Shown: piece by piece, positions 37,701 to 52,700 of the stretch | Layout of the letters: each line of letters begins with the position of its first letter | Numbering within the stretch: the first letter of the stretch is position 1 | Notes under the pieces: model-generated | Told to the model about the DNA's origin: nothing | The model's database searches: none | Seen by the model: only the letters and a program-made list of their open reading frames with translations | Made by a program: the position numbers and the translations under genes | DNA from: Dipylidium caninum | Lineage: Eukaryota > Platyhelminthes > Cestoda > Cyclophyllidea > Dipylidiidae | Assembly (NCBI GenBank): GCA_017562135.1 | Contig: QEYB01001194.1 | Coordinates: 124,001 to 188,000, forward strand | DNA: 64,000 nt | Direction: 5' to 3'

Positions 37701-40700
37701 GGAAACTATGAAAAGAGCGCTCGTGTTATCTATGTCCTGCAGTGATTGGGAGATACATTGTGACCGGCGCTCGTTATTCTTATGGATAAATTTTAAAGAT
37801 ATTCCTCCTAGACATTTCTTAGAATTTTTCCGCCCTTGCATTACGTTTTTGTGTTATTTTTCGCCGAAGCCAGATAGAACAAAACGTCACTTATATTCAC
37901 TTTCCTTATGAGAGTTCAAATTGCATTATAGCGCAGTTAAAAAAACTTCGAGAAACATTAATGAGGCATTCGTAGATGGATTCACTAACGGAAACCGTAC
38001 TCGATGCTAGTTTCACAAATTTCATTTTAGCAATTTAGGTATTGTCAATGAACCTCGAGGAGGAATTAAGGACGTCGACTGTGGAAACCGTCCCACTCGC
38101 AGAACCATTCGCGACCTTGGGCCTAAACTAGGAACTCGCCATCCATACGACTTGGCTGTGTTAAAACATCTGCGTACAAAAAATAAAGAAAAAAAACGAC
38201 GCAGCTGCAACGATAGACGATTAAGCGCAAGAGGGAGTGTGATGTTTCTTATTACCTTGTAAAATATTGTTGTCGTTCTTATATCAAATCAAAGAAAATT
38301 CTAGTTTTTATGGTGTGGGACGCCCAAGGACCGACCGTCTAGCATTCCTTCCATAACAGCGACGGAGTCATTTTGTTGTACATGAAATTTGTCTCATGCA
38401 GGTAAAACTTATGAGGAAAATGTAACCACCATGATAACGCACGACGAACACACCAGGCTCCAACTACTGATGACAAGTTAATTTCTCTAAAATGTGAAAT
38501 TTCACCACATTCTCCATATTCACACGATATTTCACTGACCAATTATTGCCTTTTTCGTAATCAAAAATCAAACTTACGAGAAAAAAAGACAATAATGGAA
38601 ACGGCATTATAAAAGACTTCGAGCCATTTATTAACCCCAAAGGTAATTTTTTAAAAAAAGCATATATGACTTGTCCGCATGTTGGCGGAATGTCGTCGAT
38701 GCCAATGGAAGTTATCTCGATTGAATATAACAAGTAATGTAAAAAATAGCGCTTTTTATTCCCTACTTAAATCAAACCCCCGCTTCATACTTCCCAACCT
38801 AATAAATAATGTGTAATTAGACGCCTTTGCCTACGGCACTGGAGGGAAATTTCGAGAGTTTTTGGAGGAGAGCCTCGCCTTTAACTGTGCATTATAGACT
38901 CCTTTTATCCACCCTATGGGTTATAATTTAAGACTCTGGCTATTCGATGCAAACTGTTAGACGATGGGCGAAATGAAGTAGGTGTGAAAGAAAGAGGGGG
39001 AGGGGTTGAGAGAGATTAGCGAAAGGAATGCTGATAAATGTCATTATCACAAGGAAATTAGGCGCCGAAATAAGGTCAATTGGAAGACAATTTAGTTAGC
39101 ATCCAGAGCTAAACGAAGTGAAGTATCTTTTCTCTTCCTCTATCAACAAGAAGCTTTGCTGAAATTGAAATTGTTCGTTTTGGGCGCAAGACACTTTGTA
39201 TACATTCACACACGTTCATGTAAAGTACCCGCCAGACTAGCGACAGGGATAGGGGACGCCGAATAATCTGGAGACGATTCTCTCGACGAGGACATCAGCC
39301 GTTCCACCCATCGTGCATGACAACTCAATGCCCGTTGTGAGGCAATTTTATTCACTGCCCTCCACGAAAACTTCCTAATATTTTGACGACAGGGCTCACA
39401 TCTTACAGTCGCAAGATTTTAGCAAAACAGTATACCTACTTCCCAACAAAAGCTGACTATTTTGACCTGGTCGCATGACAACCAAGTATGAGGTCAAATT
39501 GTCGCAAGCCACCTTGTCTCGAGTGGCATATTGCCAAATCCTTCAATCTCTTAAAGGGAAGTTTCGGCTGAGAGCTCCGGCTTTTGTTAGTTTTGTGATC
39601 AAAGAACTGGTCTTCTACTAGCTGCCTGGTGTCAAAACGGTCTTTCTGCTCGTAGCTCTTCATACGCATGTGAAACAAACTCTCTTCGGTATGTTCTCCA
39701 GATAGAAGAATTGCGACTTTAAAGAAGGATGAAAATGAAAATTGTTAACAGTAGATCAGTCTCGTTGTTAACCGTCTCGCAGTCATCTAATATTTCATTG
39801 TTTAAACAATGTTGACGAAGTTAGAGCCAATTTTTATCGAGTCAAAGTTCCCTCGGAAACTTAAGTATGAGTGATTAGAATCACATAAGCCTCCTTTGAA
39901 CTGCCTAACAGGTAGATTTAGACAAAGCTACGGACAGGAAATTGAGACTTTAAAATACATAAAGCCCTTGTTGCCACCATAAGGCGGGCGTTCACATCTT
40001 TCCCTTCATTTTCGCAACTGTCTTTGCTACTAGCCTGTGAAAAAAAAACAAAGTTTAATGGTGAATTGTGAGGGAGTAGGAAGGACAAGATTGCACATTA
40101 AAATTTGATCATAGTGGCCAAGAAAGAAATTCTTCCAAAATTCGGTAGCCGTCTCCCTGACATCCGATTATTACCTATCCTAATTTACATAACAATTGCT
40201 ATTTACTTCCTCGCCGAGCTTACGGCTTCTATATGAATCGGTGTTGGCAGACTTAAAGAAGTGACGCAGTAGAACCTTGGGAATGATAAATTTTCTTTCA
40301 GTAATTTCTAGCCCTACCGTTGTCCAAACATCACACTACTTGGTTTTGGGCTAATAATTAAAGCCTACTTTATAACTTTCCGTGGTTGGTCATCTCTGAA
40401 TCAAGGAAGAGGGGAGTAATGATTCGATGTTGCTAGAGTAAGGGAAATTTCAGCCCACAGTTCAAGCACGATGTCTCTAACGTACTCAGAATTAACCAAT
40501 AAAGATTCGGACAAATTTGCCCTCTGATTGGCTCCGCCTCAAGGTCGCGACACGTATACTATGCCGCTGCATTACCGACGCATACACATCGATTCAAATG
40601 TGACCTTTCTTGGTTGAAATCAGATAAAGAAAATCAGCAATGTGTGTTCTCCGAAGTATTCATTAGTAATATTTACCTGCAAGAGGACTTCCGAAACAGC

Positions 40701-43700
40701 GTAATGCCCTTCTTGTGCAGCAATGCACAAGGCCGATGCGCCCTGACTGCATACTGCGTTAATATTGGCGCCTAACTCGATGAGGGCGCTGCATGTCTTC
40801 GCATGATTTTGCCAGGCAGCTGAGTGCAGAGGGGTTCGATTCTCCTTGTCCCTCACATCCACCGGCGTTCCAACCTGGTGAAATGTCGAAAAAAAACGAT
40901 GACTCTTGACCTCGGGCTAATTAGCCAATGAGGGCAAGGAAAGTTCATATTCATTTTTCTTATTCCATTTGTTAAATAACCCTTTTTTATTCGGTTCAGA
41001 GAACTATCTCAAAAGGAAGAGAAAACACTGGAAAGGAGACAGTTGGATAGGTGAATTTACCCACTCGATTTGGATTTGGTGACTGTAACCAAGTGACCAC
41101 CCAATCCTGCCTATAACCTTCCAAACGCTTTACACAACCAACAATATCCTGTATTCCAATTCAAAGGATGCGCATGCAAATAAAAAATTCTCCACTGCAC
41201 ATTAACCTTAGACTTAACAAATTTTACATCGTTTGGCTGATTTCATGGCCGCCTTAATGTACATTTAAAGAGAAGCATTTCTTCTATGTTATCTTGCCCA
41301 AGCCTTGGCCAAGTGGTCCTCGGGAAACGCCTTGGGGTTTAAGACGAAAAGCAATTGGTTGGTATGCGGAATAGTGCTCAAGCATTATCAATACTTCTTA
41401 AAAAATTTCCTTGACCTAGGACTACTGTCTCCTCCTCAAACGAATTTTCCAGTTGTCAGCGTTAGTTCACTGTTCGTTGCGGAAAAAGTATTGGGGCAAA
41501 AAAAGACTAGAAAGGGAAAACCCTTGTATGGAAACTGACTCGACAAGATCGCTCTCTCTCCACCAGCCTTGTATTACCACCCTAACTCAAACCAACAAAA
41601 TTCACTGCAGTCTAAAGAAAGACTCGGAATGTGAGGTGGGTGAATTTAGCTACCCTCGTGTCCAGAAATGTGAATTGAAGAATGATATCCGACATCGTTT
41701 CAAGATTACTAACCGCCGTATTGAACCAAAAGAACCGTCTTAGAGAAATTTTTCTTCTCATTTTGTTAACTTGAAACGGGTGAACTTCCCTAGAGACAGC
41801 CGATATCTACACCAGGTGCCCCCCAAGTTTCTGACACGTTAGACATAAATGAGTAGAATGTGTGGTGGGAAGATATGAAACGGGAAAATAGGTGAGTTTG
41901 CATGAAGAGAGAAGAGTCACCTCTCGAACTAAATAGCCTATGACAGTAAACCCAGTCATTTTTGCGAAATTGTATCCCACTGGTTAACTACTAAAATCCG
42001 TAGGTAATAGAGAACAAAAAACTTTATAAGCGAATCTGACCAAATAAGAGAACGTTTTAGCAATCCGCTCTAAAAAAATGGGATTTACAATTAGACTTCA
42101 ATACCCTCGAAGCGCAAGTGATGGCTCAGGTGCAAGTAGATTCCCAATCTCTCGCTGATGCCCACCACTCCTGCTTTTCCCATCTGCTAGCACTGATTCC
42201 GACGGCGCCTAGAAGCAACTTACCTGCAGAAGAAGGTGAACCAGTGTCAAATCCCCCTGCCAAGCGGCGATGTGGAGCGGGAAACGCCCCTCATCGTCGG
42301 CAATGAGAGGATTCGCGCCAACCGGGCCAGTTGGTTGTTTACTTCCGCCACCGCGGTTACAAGCAGTCGGAGTGAAGAGTAACACTCTGGTCATTTTTAC
42401 GAGGCCTTCCAACACCACCACACTCAGGGTGGTTCGCCCGCAGGTGTCCTAGCAACAGAGGTAAACAGTGGGTTATGGCCATGGTGGATACAAAAGCAGT
42501 TTTTACACTTGCGGTGAGCGGACAAGACAGAAACTCTTGTGCTAAATGATGCCAACCCTGTCTAGTTGGTGTGAAAGGCACCCTCGAGTACGAGCAGTTC
42601 GGTGGTGAAACACAGTCGCGAAGACTGGACGCTTGCCTTCGACGAATTACAGTTATTCTAACGCCTCGGAAGAACAAATTAAAATCCTGCGCTCGGAAAT
42701 GAATGGAAATTTTGCTTGAACTGAGTTAAAATTGGTTAAAGTAAAAGATTGTGGGACCATGAGCCGATCATATGTCGTCGATTTTTTTTAGGATAAAATT
42801 ATGACAAATTCTTAAGAGACCCACTTTCCAGGGGATAATAAAAAGAAATTCACAAACACTCAACACTGATCAGAACTTCAGATATTTTATCTAACAAAGA
42901 ATAACAAATAGAGAAAGGCCATGAATTTAGTTTTTTTGAGAATGGCGATGCGATGAAAGGTCATTTGTTAGCGTTTATTTTTTTGAGGAAATTTTTCGTT
43001 ACACACGCACCTTGAGGAAATCTTCAATCTCTGTTCCTGCCCATTAAAACCGCAAATCAAACAATTCCAACTTACTCCTTGTACACACTCTGGCCCACAC
43101 AACATAGGAGCCTTGGAGAGTGAACCAGAATGAGTCCATAAAAGCATTCTGCGACGAATTGTAACATCGTATCCTCGCAAAACAAACTACTTTCAGTTAC
43201 TACTATCGGGGAAGTTTATCACTTCCGACTGTTAAGCGCTTTTACCATAGACGAATTGCATCTGATTTTAGCTTCAGACGAGTGACTACAAGGCGACCGA
43301 TAAAGTTAGAAATACTGGAGTTCCAAAGTGGACAGCAATGTTAAATTGTTAAAAGAGAGCTAATTTAATTTTCGTCGGACCAGAACTCATCGTGATGTAA
43401 AAAACTGCAGAATTAGAATTTCTTCAGCCAATCAAATATTGCGACTTTAATTGGCAATTGGCCAATCAAAGCCGCTCTGCAGGTGACGTGGCCGAAGTCT
43501 TTTAGGGCATGATAAAATAGGGACCAGGAATTGAAGGAAAGGGATCTTAACCGAGCGCTTCTTTCCGTCCGCGATTCGTGCCGATGGTGGGGCGCATGGG
43601 AGGGAATCAGGAGATTGATGACGCCGTTGGCGAAGCGGTCATTTCACCTGACAGGTAACTCAATTATAAACATTTCCTTGTAGAATATAAATAAACATAG

Positions 43701-46700
43701 ACGTCAGGGGGAGATTTTAACAATGGAAAACAGAGAGATGCATTAAATAGGGGGAATAGCTATTGAGAGGTGACGTCAGGCTCGAATGCTATTTTCCGCT
43801 TCTTAATTCACTGTCTTCCTTATCAGTGGTTTTACTGGTTTGGTTCGTTATTTTTTTGTTTTCCAATAAGGGAAAGTAATCCCTGCCACCAAGCCGCGTT
43901 GTCCACGGAAAAAGGACGGCTAATGGAGAGCCAGAGTGTAATAGCAGCACTATGAATTACTAGCTGATATAATCTGATGTAAATTTATGTAAATGCTCGC
44001 ATTAATTTGTCTTCTCAAACTGTCTTTCCCGTTATCGAAGTTTGGGAAGATAGGTGAAGTGCTTTGATCCACCAATGAGATAACAAAATGAATCGAGTAC
44101 GTCGATTTATCCGGAAATGACTGGATTTCCTGAAGTTTCGGATATAGCAGAAAAAGGCCTTCTAAAAGGTCTAAAATTATTAACTAAGCTGAGATGGGAT
44201 CACCATCTTCCGTGTTTTTATCCAAATAACTGTCATTTTTGTGATTTCGTGGCAGATAAAAAAGGGGAGAATGGAGGGAGAAGACACCCTCCTCTGCCAG
44301 AGTGCGACCAGGCACGTGAAAGACCATCAAGGATATGGTTTGAAGGAAAGTCAACATATTCGGAAAACGAGAGCGGTGAACCGGTCTCTCTGCCTGCCAC
44401 CTTAATTACACATCCCAACAGGCTTTACCTCAGCCTCCCTCGTTGCAAGTCCCCTAAGGTATTGGAGGTCTTTTCCGAAACTCCAACTTTTGCGGAGTAT
44501 TCAGTTTCATAGGTTCTAGACTTTACCTCATTACCACTATGGTGCAATAATGATACGAATAAGACGGGAGCGCCTATACACTGGTGAGATTGAAGCGTTA
44601 CTAGGCCTATCGGAGAGGGATAAACAGTTCACCGAAAAGGCATTCAAGTAGGAATGTACTGACCAATTAGGTGTGATCTGGTAGAGTGCCCATACAGAAT
44701 GACCCTTTGGGTGTGACAAAAATCCAATTTAATACTCATTTTTCGTACAATTCTAGGTGAGAGTGAGAGAGTTGCCCACCTGCTGGTCCGGATCCGCTCC
44801 CAAGGCTATGAGCAACTTGACTAACGCAAAGTTATTATTCAAAGCAGCCGCTCTCAACGGGCTTCGTCCATCCAGTGAGGCCCTGTCGATGGTTTGGAGA
44901 GCAGCGTGACCGAGAAACCCATCTTGTCCTCCTGTGCTTAATGGATCGTAGACGTGATTGGGGTCTGTCGAGTCGTCCTTCACTCCACTATCCTCCTTGC
45001 CCGAGGCGATTGCCTCGAACAACTCTTGCACGCGCTCATTATCCACTGCAGGTTCCATGGAGACAGCGGGTTTTAGGAGAAGATGAACAACGTCCACGTG
45101 ATCTGCTTGGGAGGCAACTAGGAGGGGCGTCTGGCCAGCGTTGTCTATTTCATCTGGGTGAGAACCAGCCTCTAAAAGGAGCCTGTTATTTAAATGAGAA
45201 TTTTAATGAATTTTCTCTCCTTTCAAGGTGCTATAATACATAGGACGGGAAGGAATAAAATTCTTGTACAGACATGAGGAAAAGAAAGAAGGGAGGAGTT
45301 GCCCCGAGGAGCGCGAGGCAGCAGAGGATAGTCCCATCTTTACCACCCTAATTAGATCAACTAGAACTCGCTTGTCTTCGGAGACCAACAAACTCACACT
45401 CGAGGTAACATTTTCTTCAGTCATTTTCCCTTCATGTGCATTTTATACAAAATTCCAGACCACTTTGTTATTTATGACGCCGATTTATTTCACGTACAAA
45501 AAGCCTGCTTCGCCTCTGTCTGCATTTACTTTACCAGGCGGTTAGAGTTTGGTAACTTAACTTCCAAGTCTATCGTGTGAACAAGGCACGTACAGCACAC
45601 CGTCAGCCAAACGTATACACGCAAAAGGAGTGTCTCGTTTCCTCTAGAATAATGAAATTAGGCAATGTCTAATTCAGTGGTAGTTCACCCCAAGTCCACA
45701 AAGACTCTTGTCGACTCGAAATTGCTCCAAGCTTCACCAAGTGGATCTTAAGCCTTTTGGCCATCTTCCATGAAGTGAAGGGGAGCGGATTGTGAAGTAA
45801 CTTTTGTCTAGAGGCCTGGGGATGGGCAAAATAGGATATAAGAGGACAGAGGACCTGACACATGCATTAATCAACTCTGACACCAGTTAGTGACCACTAG
45901 GAGAGAGAGCGAATGTTTTCGCGGATAATGCTCCTTAAAGTATTCTAACATTTCTGATATTAATGAGAAGGCTTATTGCAGTTTATTATATGAGCTGGTA
46001 GTTGGAGTCCACGCCACTTCGCACGGGATTTTAACTCTTTTCTTCGATGCTATGGCAGTGACCAGACGAGGATGCGCTCACAGACTCTTCGAAGACGGAA
46101 AGAGAAATGAGGATTAGACAGGCGTAGTTCCCGACCCATTCGCATGCGGTGGATAAAAGGTGAGGCTTTTTAGTGTGGTGGATGAAAATGTAGGATACGT
46201 GGACCGAAATGGAAGCCCGATGGACACACCACGAAGCAGCTTCAAATAGTCGTCAAGTGGATGTATGAAGTAATTCACTTTTCCAACATTCGGAACAAGA
46301 AGAAAGGACATTTACGAGTGTGGCTCAAGAAGTACTTGTCAGCCTCTCAAACCACTTCATCGATATCTATTGCAAGTTGTCCCGCGAAAGTGATCGGAGT
46401 CTGCAGGACTCAATTTAGGCATTTTCATGCAGAGTGAGACGACTTTAGAAATGATACTGCGTAAGTTCATGACAAAAGAGCTCGAGAGAGTGAATGGAGT
46501 ATCCTGTCGGAAGTTCGTGGACCAGACAGTTCAGAGTGTGACAATTTGGTCCACTCGAATTGTGAACTAACGAAGCTCCAATTGAGAAAGCGCGAAACGA
46601 CCTCACTCAGATGGGTGTATATATGCGGCAATGATGCATATTGTGAGGTAATGAGGAAGGGAGTCCATCCAAACTGGTGCTTATAAGCTCACGATAAGTA

Positions 46701-49700
46701 GTAAATAGAAAAGTTAAGCCGGTGAGAAGGAAGGATTCACGAAACGCATTCATTCTTTACAAGGACCCTTTTGCTAACATCACCGCCCGTCTGAAAGATT
46801 TCCAAGTAGCTAACAGCCGAGTTGTATAGATGCTAATCTCCAAGACTGGCAGGTCTCGTTGTGCGCCGAGTGTGATTGGAAGAGGAAGTAACTAACCTAC
46901 CTCACCACGTCGGCATGTCCAGCGGCAGCTGCGAGATGTAAAGGTGTCGCACCCATGTGATCCCGATGGCCTTCGTCCAAACCCCTGTCTAGAAGTTGTC
47001 GTACAACTTGCGTATGTCCGCAGGCAGCTGCAATACTCAAAACTGACCGTCCATTGAGATCGATTGTGTCCACAGCAGCACACCAAAAGAGGAGTAGTTG
47101 GACAACATCCACATGGCCGTTTACAACAGCGGCTACGAGAGCACTGCGTCCACTCCTGAGAGTAGAGAAAAGTGGAGACCGAGAGGTTAACCTGATGTGT
47201 AAATAAATTTGTGGGGGCAATGATAACGCTCGCCGAGGTTCTTTCACACGTCTTCCTGGTCCCCAAGCGCCCGATGTGGCCTAGGCTCTATCGTGTAGTT
47301 GTTTACGTGGGTGGGCCACGTCTTTTGGCTTCTTGTAGGCTTTGCACTATTCCCACATGTTTATATCACTAAGACACGCTTGCGACAAGACCGTCACTAC
47401 GACGTTTCGCCTTATCGGTGGTTCCTATGGCATGCTAAAGTAATTCCCCCTCTAGTAGGTGTACTTCGCAACCCTGCGCCATCCTGCTGCTCACGTTTCC
47501 TTTATCGATCGGTATCGACATGTGCAACCTGCTCTAATTCCCCTGGGGTACAAGTAGATCAATAAGTGCACTAATTCGGCGGTGGTTATGCCGTGTCAGG
47601 ACCGTGGACACAGTTACTGAGTTTTAAAATGGGACTGGGGTTGACGTTGTTGTTAGTATGGAAGTCGGTCCGTAAACCTTGGCGATGCCGAAAGAAATCA
47701 CGATGAATAGCGTCATAAAAATTATTACCCACGAATGAAGAAGCCTTTCAACCCCCCAAATTCCATCTTTTTTAATACAGAAATTGAGTCTCTACACCAC
47801 AAGGATCTTTGGACCCTTGATAGTGAAGAGAATGGCGGTGCAAAAAATACTTTCCTTTTTCACCACTGTCAATCCAGAGCCGAAATGCCCAAAAGACCCT
47901 CGAAGTGGTTAGTTTCAACGAGTTGAGAGGCATTTGAGGCGGGTCAGGGGGGAGGGACAAGCATTGCAGCCTCCACCCGAAAAAAAGTGTCCCATCATGA
48001 ACAAGAGAACGGGAGACTAACAGGCAAAATTATGTTGCTCGGAAAGCGGTTACTTGACTGTAATTTCAGACCAAATCTACCAGTCCGAAAGGGCAGACTG
48101 AGTGCAACTTAGTCTTTTCCGAAACTGCTAAAATCAGTGATGTCGGTATGTGCAAAAAACAGCTACTCAGCAGTGATTTTGTGGTACTTTCAACCTCGCA
48201 GTCCACTTTTTTTGCTCACTGTCAAAATCGGAAGGTTTTGGATAAAACACAACTCTCCTGGAGACTTAACGTGAGACAGAAAGTTAAAACCCAAGTAGTT
48301 CACCACAGAATAGGTCATAAATGAAGGTGACTGTGCCAAGTAAAGCAAAGGCTCAAATGAAGACGTGGTGATGACAGGTTTTATTTATGTGTTTATTTAT
48401 TTTCATTTCGATTAAGCCATTAAAACAGCCTACAGTTTACTGTGGTCATCGAAGTAGGCCAAATAAAATAGGAAGAGGAAGTAGGACTAAAGCCAAAGCT
48501 AAGCTTACGTGGAAACTAAAGGAGAAAAACCATCTTTGACATCCGCCTATAACAACCATTTACTTCCGCCGAAAGAAGCTAATAAAGTGGGAAAAAAGTG
48601 AAGACTAGTTACTCCAAGGTGGCTTTTTTTCCCCCAGATTCACATAGGTGGAAAAGAAAGGCCTATCCAAATATATATATATATATGTTACCTGGAAATT
48701 CCTCTCTTTTTCTTTCATTTTCGGTGAATGTAATTTCGACAAAAAAAAGAAAAAAATTATTAATGGGGGAGTTATGGTTGGGCACTGCGAGCATGGTAGT
48801 ATGGGTAGTAGCGCACAACCAATCTGAATTTATTTACAGATATAAATTACTTTTGAGCATTTGGCAGTTGATTACCGAGCAAAAAATGTCACAAAAAGAC
48901 AAAGGGGTGAGGCGAATTACGTTATTCTCGGTCGCTTAAGAAAACGGAAGGAGTTGAAGGGAGAGGTCGAGAAACTGCTGACATTTTGACAATATTTCAC
49001 AATTGATGTAACAGTGGATGGCGCAGGAGAGGCACAGTTTTTGTCAACTCACGGTAGTATTATAGCGGTTAGACTGGCTAAAGTGATTGAATGAGACATT
49101 AATGAGTGACAGGTGAGCAAACGATCGGTGTCCGAATCCTTTTGGCCGAACTGCTGCAGCGCTCAGCTCACAACATTTAGAAGGCCTCCGCGTTTAGCCA
49201 CCTCCACAGATGGGGGCCAGTAAATGCCGCCAGAAGGCGCGAATTCAGTGGACTGACTCCTCTTCCTCATATAGAGGCGCGAAATTTCACTATCACTAGT
49301 CAACTAGTCTACAGAGGAGAGCACTTTTTCAACCAAAATACCGCATCCCTGCGCGTGTACACATGACTCGGCAAAACTATAAGCGCCTTAACTTAAGAGG
49401 CGATTGAAAGGTTTAAGCATCCAATGGGATGTGCCAACTCAGGTGACAAAGTCTACGTCGCCGGAGGGAGAGAGCGAGGCGGATATGGTAATTGTTCTCG
49501 AACTCTCCTCCTCTCTGTACTCACGGGAAGATAGAATCAACTAGGTGCCAAAACCACCGCACAAGAAAGATACGCCACCCACATGCCACGTCTGTCAAGA
49601 GTATGCTTGCGGAACCTTCTATCTCTGACTGACACTGTCACCGCGGTGATAGGCATTGAAAAATTATCTCCATTCTCCATTCTTAATGCTACGACGCCAA

Positions 49701-52700
49701 CGCCGTTGTCTTGGTCATACCAAAACCTAAGTTTGCAGACCTAACTCATTTCTAGCCTGAACCAACTGCAAGCCTTATTGTATTGGTGGAGGAAGATCCA
49801 GCACTGGAGGGGTGATTCACCATCAACTTCTTTTTGGTTTATAACTGCAAGGCTTCTTGGGCCGAACTCGGTCTCCCATTTTTTGAGAAATTGCTCTCTC
49901 TACCTCTCTCTCGCCCCCTCATCACAACAAACCTCCCAGCGTAGGGAAAAACTGGCCCATTCGTAAGGTTCTCATCGTAACTATGATTGCACCCAACTCT
50001 CATTGGTTAGGAGGGGACGATGTGATCCAACCAATCATTTATCGTCGTAGATTGCAGGCAAATCCTACACCTGATTTGAATGCCCAACTAACAAGGTAAA
50101 CTACCGTAGTTTATCAAGGGACAGTTAAAAAGTGGGGAAAAGGACATTTCGGAGAATATGTTTTGAAAAGCAGGTCAAAATTGTAACTTTAGCCTTGTTG
50201 GGTATGCGTGTTGAAGGAAGAGGAAGCAGTACGGAAGAATCCGTGTTAAAAAGTATGAGTAAAAGGGTTATCTCGCGGTTACATGTGGAAATCCGCGGTA
50301 TATTGGGTCTCTATGATGGATAAGATCAGCATGCTTCGTCGCATCTTCGTCGAGAATAGGAAGAGGGGGTGTCACATCCGGCCGACTAACTGGATTTTGG
50401 TCTAAACCGGACTAGTAGGTGGCAAATTCTATGGCATTAGGAGTCAGGAGTTCGAAAGATTTCTTAAGTTACGAACTGTTTCTTTTCAGACTTAGAGCCA
50501 TCTCTTGTATGGATGATACTCTACCGGATAAGGTCGAACCGACCACCTCACTCGTTGGCCTTTAACTTTCACGGTGCTCAGTTTTGGGTTTCATTACCTT
50601 ATATAAAACCACTGAAGGCAGACTGCATGTCCCTCTGGCGATGAAATGCGTGGTAACGGGCCACTTAACCAGGTCATTCAAGTCAGCCGGTGACAGGAGT
50701 TATGCATTGCCTTACTATAACAGTCTTTACTTGCCGTTATCGTTTCAAAAACTGGTATCACTATGTTGTAGAGGTGGTTACGTTGTAAGGCCCTCTTGCA
50801 ACAATCTGGTTAAGATGTCTCGATGCGCAATTTTGAGCGGATTTAACACCGTTAAATTTAGACAAAATGCTCCACTGGTTGAAGGAACCTCAACGCCCAT
50901 TAACACGCACATTGTCAAGCGCCATCCACATTTGGCTGAGAATCTCATGCGGACTTCGGTGAATATTTTGCAAGGAATTACACCCGCAAAAGGGGTTACG
51001 GAGAAGAAGTAGAGTGTCGGTCACCTGTCATACACCCTGAAAAAACGACGTGGATTAGAGGGAACAGATAACATTACCGCCTTTCTGTTTCATAAAGCAA
51101 TAAATGTAGGAGGGAAGTGTTGCGTGATTACTGAAATGAGAAGTAGTCAGCTGCCTCAATTGTTTACACTACCATTGTGGTCACCTTATCATTCACCGGC
51201 CTGGTGAAATGCCTGACTTGGTAGGGATTACGGGGGAAGGGGGAAGTATTGAGAAAATTGGAGCTTAATCACATCCCAAATTCATTCCATTAAAAGGATG
51301 GAGACTGCCAGCTACGGCAAAAGATCAACCTTCTGGAAAATTACAGAGAATGAAGGAAAACGAGACTTCCATCGAAGTGAGGATGAAAGTGTGGAAAGGA
51401 GAGGGTTAGTCTTACTTATCCACCATGTCGACATCGGCATCAGCTTCGAGGCAGAGTTCACAGATGTCACGTCGACCTGTGTTGGCAGCCCCTATCAGTG
51501 GAGTTACATGCTCCCTATCACCGAGATTAGGATCTGCTCCGAGTAGTAGTAATTTGGCCACCACCTCACTGTGCAGTGCCGACTGAGGAACGCAGAAAGC
51601 TGCGACGCAAAGAGCCGTTCTCCCATCCTGATCAGCATGATTTAAATTTGCTCCTGTGAATGAGAAGAAGTTTTTCACACATTTCCTATTAGTAACAATT
51701 GTCGTAACTTGCTTCCGGACTAATTAGAATTGACACGTGAAATCTTCTGACAAGTGGATTAAAGAGACTGAGATCATTTAGTTGTCCATTTTCCAACCTG
51801 TCACCTACTGATATCGTACTTTAACGAGGATTGAGTACATTCGAGTCATCTTTGTTGTCTGATGAATATCTAGCCCAAGAACCTCCTCCCCCTTCAAAAA
51901 AGCAAGTCTGAGTAACAACCCACGTACTGGTTACAGACATTGTCACCTGTCAATTGACCTGTGGACTGTGTAGACCTTTCATGGGCAGAAGTTGGGGACA
52001 GAGAACGATAAGCTGCCTCATTGTGGACGCTGGGAGACATCTGCGAACCAGATAAACCTCTAGAGGACGTGATACCCCCGACCGTCTAATCGACTTCCTG
52101 CCACCCCCAACCGGCACTGTTTTCAGCGCTCTCCCATTGGCGCGTAAAAGCGAGTGTTTTGTCTCAAAGCTGATCTTTTGAGAAAACTCGGAAACGACGC
52201 ACTCGTCACACTTAAACAAGGCCTCATCTCACACGGGCTCACATCTCTCCTGAAGTATCAACAGGCGTTGGGGTGAGTGCCACCTTTTTACAGGACGGCG
52301 AATCATCTCCCCCAGTAGACATTCTGGACTTGCCCTGCCTTGACAACTGGAACAGACGCGATCACAATGGCTGTGAATAGGGGAGTTGCCTCCTACCTTT
52401 CGGTTTTTTTCACACCTCTTCTTTTGCTGTTTACTAGTGAGGAAAGCGGTGGGAAACTTTTGTGGAAGTGTAACAGTTAGGGATTGATTGTTTGGGATTC
52501 TGCGGAAGCAAAAGTCATTTCATGCCCCTCCAAGGGCTGTTATAGTCTAACTAGTGTGAAATGTACTTGTTAACCCACGAGCTCCATGGAACTGAACTTT
52601 ATGGGGACTGTAATAATATGGCCATATTTTCCGACTCATCTTTTTCCCGCCCCAAAGGCCGGCAGGAATTGAGGATTCAAACATCTCAAACATTTCTAAT

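Noticed and set aside
37423..37911. 162-codon open frame inside ANKRD50 intron 7, plus strand
   Set aside because: Longest unexplained frame, but no recognisable motif or gene context; a chance frame in a long intron is more likely. A homology search or RNA-seq would settle it.
44117..44512. 131-codon open frame inside ANKRD50 intron 5, plus strand
   Set aside because: No motif; composition not convincing.
50584..51012. 142-codon open frame inside ANKRD50 intron 3, plus strand
   Set aside because: No domain or repeat signature of a mobile element; treated as chance.
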